Positions 44,565 through 54,532 are shown, counted from the stretch's first letter. The stretch: 64,000 nucleotides of DNA from Bacteroidetes bacterium UBA2664 (GCA_002359315.1 DEMS01000020.1:1-64000); one strand, 5' to 3'. Numbers and translations: made by a program. The notes: generated from the letters alone by a model not told the origin.

Positions 44565-46994
44565 ATGTCCAGAAAGATCTCTCTGTTTCTCTCAATCGGG
44601 GTATTAATACTTCTCATTTTTTTCTACTCAACGCCAATAAGTTCTCTTCCGCCTGTCGGCGCATTTTTTCATCCGGTTCAGGGATTTTGGGCGAATGCTG
44701 AAACGGTAAAAATCCAAGGTGAGGTGAATGTATCAATAGAGGGCCTGATAGAGCCCGTGGAAGTCTTTTTTGATGCAAGAGGTGTTCCCCATATCTTCGC
44801 TCAAAATGATCAGGATCTCTATTTTGCACAAGGTTACATCACCGCCAGAGATCGGTTATTTCAGATGGAGTTACAAATACGTGCGGCCGGTGGGATGTTA
44901 TCAGAATGGATGGGAAGCCGTACTATTGAATACGACAGAAATCAAAGACGGCTTGGCATGATGATCGGCACTGAACGTGCAATGGAAGGGATATCAGAAA
45001 ATGGCGAGGTTATGCAAGCCGCAGAAGCTTATTCTGACGGAATAAACGCCTACATCTCCACTCTTGACTACGAAGATTATCCATTAGAGTATAAGATTCT
45101 CAACGTAGCTCCGGCAGAATGGAAACCAATGAATTCGGCACTGTTGCTCAAATATATGACACAGATGCTTGCCGGCAGATCCGATGATATTCGAACAAGC
45201 AATACAATTGCCCACTTTGGCCAGGAGTTTGTAAATCGTTATTTGAGTACACCCGCAATGTTATTGGATCCGATTATACCACCCGGTACAGAATGGCCCT
45301 TTGATGCTCAGATACCGGAAAAACCGGATGAACTCTACCACCCATTCTTTGCATCTGAAATTGAACTGTGGCAACCCGACCCCCATAATGGAAGTAACAA
45401 CTGGGTCGTAGCCGGTGAAAAAACTGCCGGGGGATATCCGATCCTCTCCAATGATATGCACCTGAATATGTCTGTCCCTTCCATTTGGTATGAAATTCAA
45501 CTTCGAACCCCAGACACAAACGTATATGGTGTAACTCTTCAAGGGACACCAACAGTGATAGTCGGTTTCAATGAGCAGATTGCATGGGGTTCTACCAACA
45601 CCGGCGCAGATGTAATGGATTGGTACGAAATTACATTCCGCGATGATGAGAAAACTCATTATCTGCACGATGGAGAATGGCTGCCCGTCGAAAGACGGAC
45701 TGAAACCATCCATGTGAAAGGGTTGGATCCAATCACAGAAACGATCCTCCTTACACATCACGGACCGATCTTTACGACTGAAGAACAGAAGCCGGACTCT
45801 CCCGAATATCGACGAAATTTAGCCTTGCGATGGATTGCACATGACCCTTCGAACGAACTTCTTACGTTCTACAAATTAAATCGTGCTAAAACTTATGATG
45901 ATTTTCGAAGTGCGTTTGAAATCTATCAGGCCCCGGCTCAAAATATGAACTTTGCCGGTACATCCGGTGATATTGCAATGCAAACCGGTGGACTCTTCCC
46001 GGTCAAATGGCAATATCAGGGCCGTACGGTAGGAGATGGATCTGACTCCCGATATGATTGGAATGATTATGTGCCATACGAACAGAATCCATTTTCACTA
46101 AACCCTGATAGAGGTTTTCTGAGTGCGGCAAATCAAGATCCGGTTGATGAATCCTATCCATACTATCTGGGCGATGATTTTGCTCCTTATGAACGCGGCA
46201 GGCGAATTAATGATCTGCTAAGTGAGATGACTGATATTACTGTTGAGGATTTCAGGCTGATGTTGATGGATGATTTCAGTTATCATGCCTACACACTCCT
46301 GCCGAACTTTCTCGATAGAATCGAAAGGAGAGATCTGAGTGAGACAGAGATCCGATTGTTGACACAATTAGAGAGATGGGATTTTAAAAACCGTGGAAAC
46401 CTGATAGAACCATCTATTTTTTACACATGGGGTGCGGAAATGACTCGTGCCATATGGGCCAATAAATATGAAACTGACTACCCGATGAGATGGCCCGATC
46501 GCGACCGTACAGCAGAGTTGATTATGAGTGAACCCGACTCACCTTTATTTGACAATATTGAAACCGATCAGATCGAAACGATTGATGATCTGATTTTAGC
46601 GTCATTCAGAAGTGCAATCGAATCTCTTCAACTCAGATTTGGTGAAAATGAAGAGAATTGGAAATGGGGATATGTCAACAATACAAATTTAGGTCATGTT
46701 GGACAGATTCCTGGAATGGGTGTTCGAGATGTTTTTACAAATGGGGGTGCGGAAACGATCAATGCCATTCGGGGAAGTCATGGCCCATCCTGGCGTATGA
46801 TTGTAGAATTGGATCCGGAAGGTGTGAGAGGGTATGGGGTCTATCCCGGTGGACAAAGCGGTAATCCCGGCTCAAAAACCTATGCTGAATTTGTTGAAAC
46901 CTGGCGAACCGGGGAGTTGTATGAATTATTATTCCTGTCCAACGAACCTGATGAAAATGATGACCGCTTTCCGCTGAAGATTCGCATGGAATAA
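44565..46994 (+). CDS. Penicillin acylase family Ntn hydrolase
   Basis: An 809-residue protein with a hydrophobic N-terminal segment (about 5-22), so exported to the periplasm or anchored. The proenzyme is cut before Ser277 (NGSNNWVVAGEKT), which becomes the beta-chain nucleophile; upstream lie the alpha chain and a spacer. Other motifs are RGVPHIFA, YFAQGYITARDRLFQMEL and NDMHLNMSVPSIWYE. GNPGSKTYAEF near the end is also conserved. Homologues hydrolyse beta-lactams, acyl-homoserine lactones or other N-acyl amides; substrate unknown. The amidoligase gene lies 228 bp downstream with repeats between. Confidence 0.93.
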   Translation: MSRKISLFLSIGVLILLIFFYSTPISSLPPVGAFFHPVQGFWANAETVKIQGEVNVSIEGLIEPVEVFFDARGVPHIFAQNDQDLYFAQGYITARDRLFQMELQIRAAGGMLSEWMGSRTIEYDRNQRRLGMMIGTERAMEGISENGEVMQAAEAYSDGINAYISTLDYEDYPLEYKILNVAPAEWKPMNSALLLKYMTQMLAGRSDDIRTSNTIAHFGQEFVNRYLSTPAMLLDPIIPPGTEWPFDAQIPEKPDELYHPFFASEIELWQPDPHNGSNNWVVAGEKTAGGYPILSNDMHLNMSVPSIWYEIQLRTPDTNVYGVTLQGTPTVIVGFNEQIAWGSTNTGADVMDWYEITFRDDEKTHYLHDGEWLPVERRTETIHVKGLDPITETILLTHHGPIFTTEEQKPDSPEYRRNLALRWIAHDPSNELLTFYKLNRAKTYDDFRSAFEIYQAPAQNMNFAGTSGDIAMQTGGLFPVKWQYQGRTVGDGSDSRYDWNDYVPYEQNPFSLNPDRGFLSAANQDPVDESYPYYLGDDFAPYERGRRINDLLSEMTDITVEDFRLMLMDDFSYHAYTLLPNFLDRIERRDLSETEIRLLTQLERWDFKNRGNLIEPSIFYTWGAEMTRAIWANKYETDYPMRWPDRDRTAELIMSEPDSPLFDNIETDQIETIDDLILASFRSAIESLQLRFGENEENWKWGYVNNTNLGHVGQIPGMGVRDVFTNGGAETINAIRGSHGPSWRMIVELDPEGVRGYGVYPGGQSGNPGSKTYAEFVETWRTGELYELLFLSNEPDENDDRFPLKIRME

Positions 46995-46999
46995 AAATT

Positions 47000-47101
47000 C
47001 CGCCCTAAAAAGGGGGGCGTAGGGGGTGTTAGTAGGGTTCATAACTCGAACCTTTACACCCCTCCCGGCTCCGCCGTACTCTCCTTGTCAGGGGAGACTA
47101 C
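47000..47101. repeat. G-run palindromic repeat pair
   Basis: After the acylase stop, CGCCCT (47001-47006), four A, AGGGGGGCG (47011-47019) forms a hairpin and is followed by AGGGGGTGTTAG. A second, inverted and degenerate unit follows (47057-47101) with ACACCCCTCCC and later CAGGGGAG. The first unit matches the 29575-29602 element (AAGGGGGGC, GGGGGTGTTA). No ORF is supported. Confidence 0.75.
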
Positions 47102-47222
47102 CTCCAGATTATGTTGTACATAACCGTGGGGCATATGTGGTGTTAGTGTCCAACTCAGAACTCAAACCGGTATTTAATTGTTAGATAGTATGTTGGCTGA
47201 ATAGCACAAAAATAGAAAAAGC

Positions 47223-48230
47223 ATGAATCATTCAGGATATTTAAAACCACCTCAATTACAAAACAGTGCCGGTGAAGAGCGAACAGTAGGGTACGAATTT
47301 GAATTTACCGGAATAGAGATTGAGCAGGTCGCACAATTGGTTAATAATCTGTATGGTGGGAAAATTGAGAAGATTTCCACCTATGAAATAGAAGTTCAGG
47401 AATCGGAATTCGGCACATTCAAGATGGAATTGGATGCGCAGTTGTTGCGTGACAAGAAGTATGAAAAAATATTGAAATCAGTGGGTATCGATGTTGATGA
47501 CATCAAGGATAAAGGCGGTAAGGAAAGAAAGTTAATGGAGATGGCAGCTACGATCGTTCCATATGAGATTGTGACTCCGCCGATCCCCCTCAGTAAAATG
47601 GATGTATTAGACCGTTTAGTTGATAAATTGAGGGAGAAAAAAATAAAGGGTACGGGAAGTTCTATTTTGTATGCATTTGGTATGCATATCAACCCGGAAG
47701 TACCGGATGTTCGGGTAGAGAGTATCTTAAACCATACCAGGGCCTATGTTTTGATGGACCCATGGATTCGGAGAGAAGCGGATATCAACATGAGCCGGCG
47801 CATTACCCCATTCATCGATCCCTATTCGGAGAAGTATGTGAAATTGATCCTTAATCCGGAATACACTCCGGATTTAAAAACAATGATTAAGGACTATTTT
47901 GATCATGACAATTCCAGGAATCGGTCACTGGACCTTCTGCCACTCTTCATGCATCTGGATGAGAGGACTACTTCATCAATGATTGATGAGGAGCTAACAT
48001 CAGCCCGACCCACATATCACTATCGACTTCCTGATTGTTCCTTCGAAAAAAAAGAGTGGTCACCGGCTTTGGAATGGAATCGCTGGGTGCTGGTGGAGCG
48101 TATAGCTGATGATGAAGAGCAACTGGCACAATTATCTCATAAATGGCTCGAATTATCTGATAACTCAATGATCGGGTTTGAATCAAAATGGATAAAAAAA
48201 GTAGATGATTGGGTGAACAGTAATGGATAA
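47223..48230 (+). CDS. Putative amidoligase
   Basis: A 335-residue cytoplasmic protein of the amidoligase family (glutamine-synthetase/GCS-like fold). The N-terminal strand VGYEFEFTGIE carries the two acidic metal ligands (Glu-X-Glu). ELDAQLL follows, then EIVTPPIPL, and YAFGMHINPEVP has the conserved His. The family forms amide bonds with ATP; described clusters suggest peptide tags or small amidated metabolites. Its stop overlaps the start of the next gene by 8 bp, so the two proteins are probably made together. Nothing in the sequence reveals the substrate. Confidence 0.88.
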   Translation: MNHSGYLKPPQLQNSAGEERTVGYEFEFTGIEIEQVAQLVNNLYGGKIEKISTYEIEVQESEFGTFKMELDAQLLRDKKYEKILKSVGIDVDDIKDKGGKERKLMEMAATIVPYEIVTPPIPLSKMDVLDRLVDKLREKKIKGTGSSILYAFGMHINPEVPDVRVESILNHTRAYVLMDPWIRREADINMSRRITPFIDPYSEKYVKLILNPEYTPDLKTMIKDYFDHDNSRNRSLDLLPLFMHLDERTTSSMIDEELTSARPTYHYRLPDCSFEKKEWSPALEWNRWVLVERIADDEEQLAQLSHKWLELSDNSMIGFESKWIKKVDDWVNSNG

Positions 48231-48996
48231 AAAGCGACCGCTGATAGGGGTAACAGGTCCGGTTGAAGGGGGAGGTGCTGCATGGTTTTTTACGGCAATA
48301 TCCGTGTTTTTAGCCGGCGGTAAACCAAAGCGAATTACTCCCGAACGGCCTGTAGATGCTGATGATCTTGATGCTCTTATTCTGGGTGGCGGGGCAGATG
48401 TAGAACCGGAAAAATATGGTCAGGAGCGAATTGAAAAGGCAGTTTTGGCTAAAGACAAGCGATCCATTTTCGAATGGGTTCTTTCGATACTATTATTCCC
48501 GATCTACTGGGTGATTCGATATTTTTTAAATACCAAGACTGCACCTATTGACACAAAAAGAGATAAACTGGAATTGACTCTGCTTCATGATATGTTGGCT
48601 GCAGGGAAACCTGTTTTGGGAATCTGCAGGGGGATGCAGTTGATGAATGTACATTTTAAGGGATCTCTACATCAGGATATCAGTGGGTTCTATGTTGAAT
48701 CACCGCAAGTTGCATCTATTTTCCCAAAAAAGAGAATTAATATTGAAGAGGGATCAAAGATGGCTTCCATTTTGGACACTACGATTTGCAACGTGAACGC
48801 ACTTCATAACCAAAGCATTGACGAGCCGGGAGAGGGTGTTCGAATTGTAGCAAGAGAAGTGAATACTGATATTGTCCAGGCGATTGAAAATGTAGATTAT
48901 CCCTTTGCAATGGGTGTTCAATGGCATCCGGAGTATCTGATTCAGATTTCAAGGCAGAGAAATATATTCACAGAGCTGATTCGGGTTGCTGAATAA
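48223..48996 (+). CDS. Class I glutamine amidotransferase (peptidase C26) with hydrophobic insertion
   Basis: A 257-residue protein of the gamma-glutamyl-gamma-aminobutyrate hydrolase type. The nucleophile is Cys135 (LGICRGMQL), with His235 and Glu237 (GVQWHPEYL) completing the triad. ALILGGGADVEPEKYG lies upstream. Between residues about 72 and 112 an extra segment is present; residues 82-102 are strongly hydrophobic and aromatic, unlike the short charged loop usual here, and could bury in or sit on the membrane. It overlaps the amidoligase by 8 bp and is probably its partner, either supplying ammonia from glutamine or hydrolysing a gamma-glutamyl bond. Convergent with the kinase gene. Confidence 0.87.
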   Translation: MDKKRPLIGVTGPVEGGGAAWFFTAISVFLAGGKPKRITPERPVDADDLDALILGGGADVEPEKYGQERIEKAVLAKDKRSIFEWVLSILLFPIYWVIRYFLNTKTAPIDTKRDKLELTLLHDMLAAGKPVLGICRGMQLMNVHFKGSLHQDISGFYVESPQVASIFPKKRINIEEGSKMASILDTTICNVNALHNQSIDEPGEGVRIVAREVNTDIVQAIENVDYPFAMGVQWHPEYLIQISRQRNIFTELIRVAE

Positions 48997-49004
48997 CTGA
49001 AATG

Positions 49005-51833
49005 TTATTCGATTAGAATTTCCTGATATACATACACTTCTTCAGGTTTATCCCAATCCCGGTATAATTCTACAACTCTTTCAAGCGCGTCTTGCGTACG
49101 TGCATGATTATTTCCAAAGTGTTCCTCCAGTATTTCATACCCTTCGAGTAAATAGGATTCGGCTTCTTCAAACTTTTTCTGTTGGCTTAGAGAAGATCCT
49201 AAAACGGATTTTATGTTACCGATTAACCAACTGCCTTCCACCGCTGATATACTTTGTGTTCGCAGAGCCTCTCTGAAATAATGTTCGGCGTTAACCGGTT
49301 CATCCGTACGCAAATAGATATGTCCAATTCCCAGTGTCGGATATGTTTGAAGCGGATGGTCATCGTCATAGTGGATATTCATGATCTCTTTGGATCGTTT
49401 GAGTGTTTCCATTGCTTCGGAAAAACGCTCTTGCCGGACCAGCAAAAGTCCGATATTATTGAGCTGAATTCCCACTTCCGAGTGATCTTCACCTAGCTGT
49501 TTTATCTTCATCTCAAGGGACTCCTGATAAAACTTGGTAGCAGCTTCATAATCACCGGTTCTTGACTTTAATATTCCAAGTAGATTGACCGTTTGTGATG
49601 TATTAGGATGAGCAGGATCGAGGACAGCCCGCCGTATGGAAAGTGCTTTTTCAAGATAACCTTCTGCTTCATCAAAATACTCCAGATCCATATGTACCTC
49701 CGCCAGATGGTGATAACTTTCTGCAATATCAGGATGCATTTCATCAAAAATGGACTGCCTGATTCTTAAAGCTTCTTCATGATATGCCATTGCCTCTCTT
49801 GAATTCCCCATCACAGACTGCAATCCGCCCAAATTGTTTAATCTGCCTGCTACCATTGGATGATTCTCTCCATATAGTTCCCGGTAGATATTCAGGGATT
49901 GCAGATAGTACTCCTCAGCTTGCCGATATTCACCTATACTTTCCAGATAATTACCCAAATTATTTAAGCTGAAAGCGACAGATTCATGAGTCTCACCAAA
50001 CAGGTCCAGGTTCATCTCCAGTGCATCTCGATAAAGAGGCTCAGCTTCATCGAAACGACGCAGTTCTTTCAAAACAATGGCAAGGGAAGTCATCGTGGTA
50101 GCCAGTGACTCACTTTGCCCCTTATAGATCTCCATTTTTAATTGCAATGCCTCTCTTAAATATTCTTCTGCTGTTTGATAATGTCCCTGGTTCCAGTATA
50201 GGACCCCCACATTATGGAGGCTTTTACTGATATCGACATGCCCAGGTTGAAAAATATTCTGCCGAAGATCCAATCCGCGTTTGAGAAGTGATTCTGCCAG
50301 TTCATACTGCCCCAGGTTCATATAAATACGGCCCGTCAGATCGAACATTTGTGCTTGAATTTCAGGTTGTCCATCAAGCTGTTCTGCACTTTGAACCCCT
50401 CTTTCGAGAAGTTCACCGGCAGTGATAGTCAGGCCTGGATATTCATTTGGATCACTCGCCTCAAACATCTCCATTAATAAATCTGTAACCTGTTCTGCTT
50501 TTAATGTTTCTTGTTGCGCCTGAAGCAATGCAGCTTCAGTTTGTTGGGAATGCCAGGTAATAGTAGCAGCGTAACCCAATAACAGGAGGAGCATCACAAT
50601 TGTTGAAAGAACACCTATAGTATGACGCTTTACAAATTTTTGTCCCCGGTAAATCAAAGAGTCCGGGTGTGCAGAAACCGATTGCCCATGAAGAAAGTTT
50701 GAAAGATCAGTTGCCAGTTTTTCTGCTGATTCATATCGTCTTTCCGGATCTTTGCGTAAGGCTTTCAGTATGATGGTATCAAGATCACCTCGTAAATGCT
50801 TTTGCAACAGCTCGGGTCGTGTATGTCTGGCAGTGCTTATCTTTTTGGCTGTTTGATCAGATTCTGTACGGTCGGCCGGAATTTTCGTGACTGCAGTACT
50901 AGGCCTGGTGGGTTCGGTATGACAGACAATTTGTTCGATTTCACTCGGAGTTTTTCCGGTAATATCATAGGGACGGAATCCCGTAAGCAATTCATACAGG
51001 ATTATTCCAAGCTGATAGATATCTGCAGCAGTTGTAATAGTCTCATTTCGGATCTGTTCAGGACTGGCATATGCAGGTGTAAGCGGTAGAAGCCCTGTTT
51101 TTGTAATGGGTACCCGGTGATCATTCAGGTCTTCAGGATTCAATGTTTTTGCAATACCAAAATCAAGCAATTTTACAATGCCGTCTTCGGTGACCAGAAT
51201 ATTGGATGGCTTTAGATCACGATGAATGACAAGCTTTTGGTGTGCATATTGAATGGCGCTGCATACATCTATAAAAAGCTTCAGGCGTTCTGAAATAGAA
51301 AGTTGTTTCTCATCACAATAAATGTCTATCGGTAACCCTTCAATAAATTCCATTGCAAACCATGGATGACCATTTTCAGTAATACCTCCATCAAGAAGTT
51401 TAGCAATATTGCGATGATTTAAGTTGGAAAGGATCTGTCGCTCTGCAATAAGCCGAAGGGTTTGATTTTCCGATGTAATACCTGCGGGGATCAGTTTAAG
51501 AGCAACTTTTTGGTGAAATTGATCATCGTCTCGTTCGGCCAGATAGATCATGCCCATACCTCCCCGGTCAAGTTCTCTGATGATTTTGAACGGGCCAATT
51601 TTACGATCACTTATCTTCCGGGACCAATCATCGTCTAAAAATGATTTCTTTACAGTTTGTAGCGGATGGTCGAGGGGACTTTTCTGTTCATGAGCCTGTA
51701 GAAGGGACAACAGTTCATCTGCCCGGTCCGGATGATCACGGCACTTATTTCTGACAAAATTTTCTCGTTTATCTATTTCCAGTTCAAGGGCTTCAAGAAA
51801 TATCTCTTTGATTATTTTCCACTCTGAACTCAT
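49005..51833 (-). CDS. Serine/threonine protein kinase with C-terminal TPR array
   Basis: A 942-residue membrane-anchored kinase. Kinase domain about residues 80-385: glycine loop ELDRGGMGMIYLAE, Lys113 in VALKL, catalytic HRDLKPSN with Asp206, DFG at 224-226, and AYASPEQI. One transmembrane helix at about 405-427. Then about ten or more tetratricopeptide repeats (LNNLGN, AEEYYLQSLNIYRELYG and similar) outside the cytoplasm. An N-terminal helical region (1-75) precedes the kinase and resembles the ECF-linked class. It is probably transcribed after the ECF sigma gene 47 bp upstream. Its targets are not known. Confidence 0.94.
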   Translation of the reverse strand: MSSEWKIIKEIFLEALELEIDKRENFVRNKCRDHPDRADELLSLLQAHEQKSPLDHPLQTVKKSFLDDDWSRKISDRKIGPFKIIRELDRGGMGMIYLAERDDDQFHQKVALKLIPAGITSENQTLRLIAERQILSNLNHRNIAKLLDGGITENGHPWFAMEFIEGLPIDIYCDEKQLSISERLKLFIDVCSAIQYAHQKLVIHRDLKPSNILVTEDGIVKLLDFGIAKTLNPEDLNDHRVPITKTGLLPLTPAYASPEQIRNETITTAADIYQLGIILYELLTGFRPYDITGKTPSEIEQIVCHTEPTRPSTAVTKIPADRTESDQTAKKISTARHTRPELLQKHLRGDLDTIILKALRKDPERRYESAEKLATDLSNFLHGQSVSAHPDSLIYRGQKFVKRHTIGVLSTIVMLLLLLGYAATITWHSQQTEAALLQAQQETLKAEQVTDLLMEMFEASDPNEYPGLTITAGELLERGVQSAEQLDGQPEIQAQMFDLTGRIYMNLGQYELAESLLKRGLDLRQNIFQPGHVDISKSLHNVGVLYWNQGHYQTAEEYLREALQLKMEIYKGQSESLATTMTSLAIVLKELRRFDEAEPLYRDALEMNLDLFGETHESVAFSLNNLGNYLESIGEYRQAEEYYLQSLNIYRELYGENHPMVAGRLNNLGGLQSVMGNSREAMAYHEEALRIRQSIFDEMHPDIAESYHHLAEVHMDLEYFDEAEGYLEKALSIRRAVLDPAHPNTSQTVNLLGILKSRTGDYEAATKFYQESLEMKIKQLGEDHSEVGIQLNNIGLLLVRQERFSEAMETLKRSKEIMNIHYDDDHPLQTYPTLGIGHIYLRTDEPVNAEHYFREALRTQSISAVEGSWLIGNIKSVLGSSLSQQKKFEEAESYLLEGYEILEEHFGNNHARTQDALERVVELYRDWDKPEEVYVYQEILIE

Positions 51834-51880
51834 AAAAAATCAAGCTTTTTTTAAAATTTCAGTAATGACACCTTTCGTAT

Positions 51881-52438
51881 TTAACTACTTAGTTCCCTAT
51901 TCAACCAGGCACGCGCCATTTTCCAATCCCGGTTCACGGTTGGAATTGAGATATCAAGGGCCTTGGATGTTTCTTTAATTGTCAATCCACCAAAAAATCG
52001 ACATTCTACTACACGCACCTGTCGTTCATCTATCTTTTCCAACCGTTCAAGAGCCTGATGAATGGATATGATGTCAATGAGATTCACTTCTTTTGAACCA
52101 TCCTTCTCTCCGAGAGTCACTTTTTGTAGATCTCCGCCCCGTTTTTGTGCGTTCTGTTTCTCGGCATAGTCAACCAGAATGTTACGCATGACTTGTGAGG
52201 CAATACCAAAAAAATGATCTCTGTTTTGCCATTCAATTCGGTCAAAATCAACCAGCTTCAGATAGGCTTCGTGAACCAATGCATTGGTGTTTAATATGTG
52301 GTCATTACTTTCGCCGAATAACCGAAATCGGGCCATTTGTTGCATTTTTTCATAAACCAAAGGCATTAGCTCATCCAGCACATTACGATTACCTGAAGCA
52401 TGATCCTGAAGTAACTTTGTAATCTGGGCCTTTCCCAT
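51881..52438 (-). CDS. ECF-type RNA polymerase sigma factor (TIGR02999-like)
   Basis: A 185-residue sigma-70 family protein. Region 2 has NALVHEAYLKLVD and MRNILVDYAEKQNAQKRGG; region 4 has RVVECRFFGGLTIKETSKALDISIPTVNRDWKMARAWL. This subgroup is typically encoded directly upstream of a Ser/Thr kinase, as here. It lacks an obvious anti-sigma gene; in this class the kinase is thought to control activity. Its promoter lies in the gap shared with the divergent TPR gene. Confidence 0.93.
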   Translation of the reverse strand: MGKAQITKLLQDHASGNRNVLDELMPLVYEKMQQMARFRLFGESNDHILNTNALVHEAYLKLVDFDRIEWQNRDHFFGIASQVMRNILVDYAEKQNAQKRGGDLQKVTLGEKDGSKEVNLIDIISIHQALERLEKIDERQVRVVECRFFGGLTIKETSKALDISIPTVNRDWKMARAWLNRELSS

Positions 52439-52749
52439 AAGTCAGAATTTATCCTGAAAATGTTCGATTCAACTAAAAAATCAAATATGCATGATACAAG
52501 TTATAAGTTTTTTAGGCTTTATATAGTAAAAGGGCAACTTAGTCCACAATTATAACCTGATAATATGCTATTAATTCTGTTTAATACTATAGATTGAAAA
52601 TTAATTTTTGTTTCACAAAACTATAAAAATTAAAGTTTTCGGAAATATATAGTATTGTAAAGAATCCTGTTAAAATGTGCTTGAATGATTAGCCTGAAAA
52701 AAGCTTCATAGTTTAAATAAAATAAAAACAATTGAGAAGAGGTAATGAT
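52439..52749. promoter_or_regulatory. Divergent promoter region, ECF sigma / TPR protein
   Basis: 311 AT-rich bp between divergent genes. It must serve both directions. I see no strong inverted repeat, tandem repeat or ORF. An AGAAGAGG ribosome site at 52735-52742 decides the ATG at 52750 for the TPR gene. Confidence 0.5.
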
Positions 52750-54384
52750 ATGACAAATCTAAAGTCAAGATTCATAATTATATTTTGTATGCTGATGTTT
52801 TCCATACTCTTTGGAGAGGTACGGGCACAACATATGCATGATGATCATTTGGTGCCTGAGGGTGCTTCAATCGGAGAAGTGCATTTTAATGTATCCTGTG
52901 ATGAAGCTGTAAATGAAGATTTTGATTATGCTTTGGGCATGATGCATCATATGATGTATGCATCATCAAGAGGTACATTTGAAAAAATTATTGAAAACGA
53001 TCCGGCTTGTGCGATGGGATATTGGGGTATTGCCACAACACTATTTCAACCGCTTTGGGGTACTCGCCCGAGTGAGGATGACCTTCAACATGGTTGGCAG
53101 AATATCAGCAAGGCATATGAGCTAGTCGAATCGGATCGGGAAAGGTTGTTGATCCAATCTACTGCAGCATTTTTCCAAAACCCTGAATCTGATGATTTTC
53201 GTAGCCGGATTAACCGTTGGATTGATGGAGTCGAAGAAGCGTATGCAGCATATCCGAACGATCAAGATGTTGCAGCTCTATATAGCCTGACTTTATTAAC
53301 GGCTGCTCAATTTGCAGAGAATCCCAATCCACTGTTTGATGAAGCTGAAAAAATACTACGTGATATATTTGAAAGAAATCCAAACCATCCGGGAGCCATT
53401 CATTATACGATTCATGCAACGGATGCAGATGGCCGCGCAGAAAATGCCCTGGATTTAGTTGAGGCTTATGGCAATATTGCACCCGAAGTGCCTCATGCGC
53501 TGCATATGCCATCACACATCTATGTAAGGTTGGGCGACTGGCCTGAAGTGATAGATTGGAATATAAATTCAGCCAATGCGGCACTAAAGTATCCGGTTGG
53601 AGATGCCGAATCACACCATTATGTTCATGCTATTGACTATCTGGTCTACGCTTATCTTCAGCGTGGTGAAGACGATAAGGCGGAATCGGTATATCAGGAA
53701 GCATTAAAAAAAGAGCGATATCAGACTTCTTTTGTTAGTGCTTTTCATTTTGCATCCATTCCCGCCCGGTTATCTGTTGAGCAGAAAGATTGGGATCGTG
53801 CCGCAAATCTGGAGCCCCGTACTCCTGATTATCTGCCATGGGACGCATCCCCGTGGGCTGAGGGGTTAACATGGTTTGCACGAGGCCTTGGTTCTGTTCA
53901 TACCGGTGATATAGAAGGGGCAAAAAGAGCTGAGGAACATCTGGCCGAACTTCGCAATGTTGCTGAAGAGAGAGGGGATGGTGGTATGGCGACTTACATT
54001 GAAACCGATCGACTTGTCCTCTCGGGTTGGATTGCACTTGCTGATGGGGATCATGAAAAAGCTGTAGAGTTGACCCGGTCAGCGGCAGATCTGGAAGCTT
54101 CTATTCAGAAACATCCTGTTACACCCGGTGCGCTGCAACCGCCTAATGAAGCACTTGGGGATATTTTATTGCATCTTCATCGGCCGGCAGAGGCACTTGT
54201 TGCCTATGAGGCGTCCGATGCGATTTGGCCCGGCAGATTGAATACGCTGATGGGTGCGGCCATAGCAGCAAAATTGGCAGGTGAGGATCAAAAAGCACGA
54301 AAACATATAGCAAATCTGTTGAACAGCGGAAATTCAGATATTGAAATTGATCCGTTGTTATCTGAATACAATCCGGATCATTAA
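52750..54384 (+). CDS. Exported TPR protein
   Basis: A 544-residue protein from the ATG at 52750, which has AGAAGAGG seven bases before it; an upstream TTG at 52732 would add six residues. The signal peptide (SRFIIIFCMLMFSILFG..., cut near VRAQ) sends it to the periplasm. The mature part starts VHFNVSCDEAVNEDFDYALGMMHHMMY and carries several degenerate TPR-like helix pairs, including GAIHYTIHATDADGRAENALDLVEAY and ALHMPSHIYVRLGDWPEVIDWN. Related proteins are annotated only as tetratricopeptide. It is divergent from the ECF-kinase unit and may be one of its targets; that is inference. Confidence 0.8.
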   Translation: MTNLKSRFIIIFCMLMFSILFGEVRAQHMHDDHLVPEGASIGEVHFNVSCDEAVNEDFDYALGMMHHMMYASSRGTFEKIIENDPACAMGYWGIATTLFQPLWGTRPSEDDLQHGWQNISKAYELVESDRERLLIQSTAAFFQNPESDDFRSRINRWIDGVEEAYAAYPNDQDVAALYSLTLLTAAQFAENPNPLFDEAEKILRDIFERNPNHPGAIHYTIHATDADGRAENALDLVEAYGNIAPEVPHALHMPSHIYVRLGDWPEVIDWNINSANAALKYPVGDAESHHYVHAIDYLVYAYLQRGEDDKAESVYQEALKKERYQTSFVSAFHFASIPARLSVEQKDWDRAANLEPRTPDYLPWDASPWAEGLTWFARGLGSVHTGDIEGAKRAEEHLAELRNVAEERGDGGMATYIETDRLVLSGWIALADGDHEKAVELTRSAADLEASIQKHPVTPGALQPPNEALGDILLHLHRPAEALVAYEASDAIWPGRLNTLMGAAIAAKLAGEDQKARKHIANLLNSGNSDIEIDPLLSEYNPDH

Positions 54385-54532
54385 AATTCCAGAATTCGCA
54401 ACATCTATGAAATAGTATTCGACCAATGGGTTCATGGGGCACCTATGCACCTATATCCTGCACCCATTAAACCTTTACCAATGTGTCTAACATTGAACAC
54501 TTTAAATTTGTAACTACAATAATACCAAACTG

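Noticed and set aside
54425..54470. AATGGGT...ACCCATT hairpin after the TPR gene
   Set aside because: Seven-base stem with a loop of about 30 bases and no U tract.
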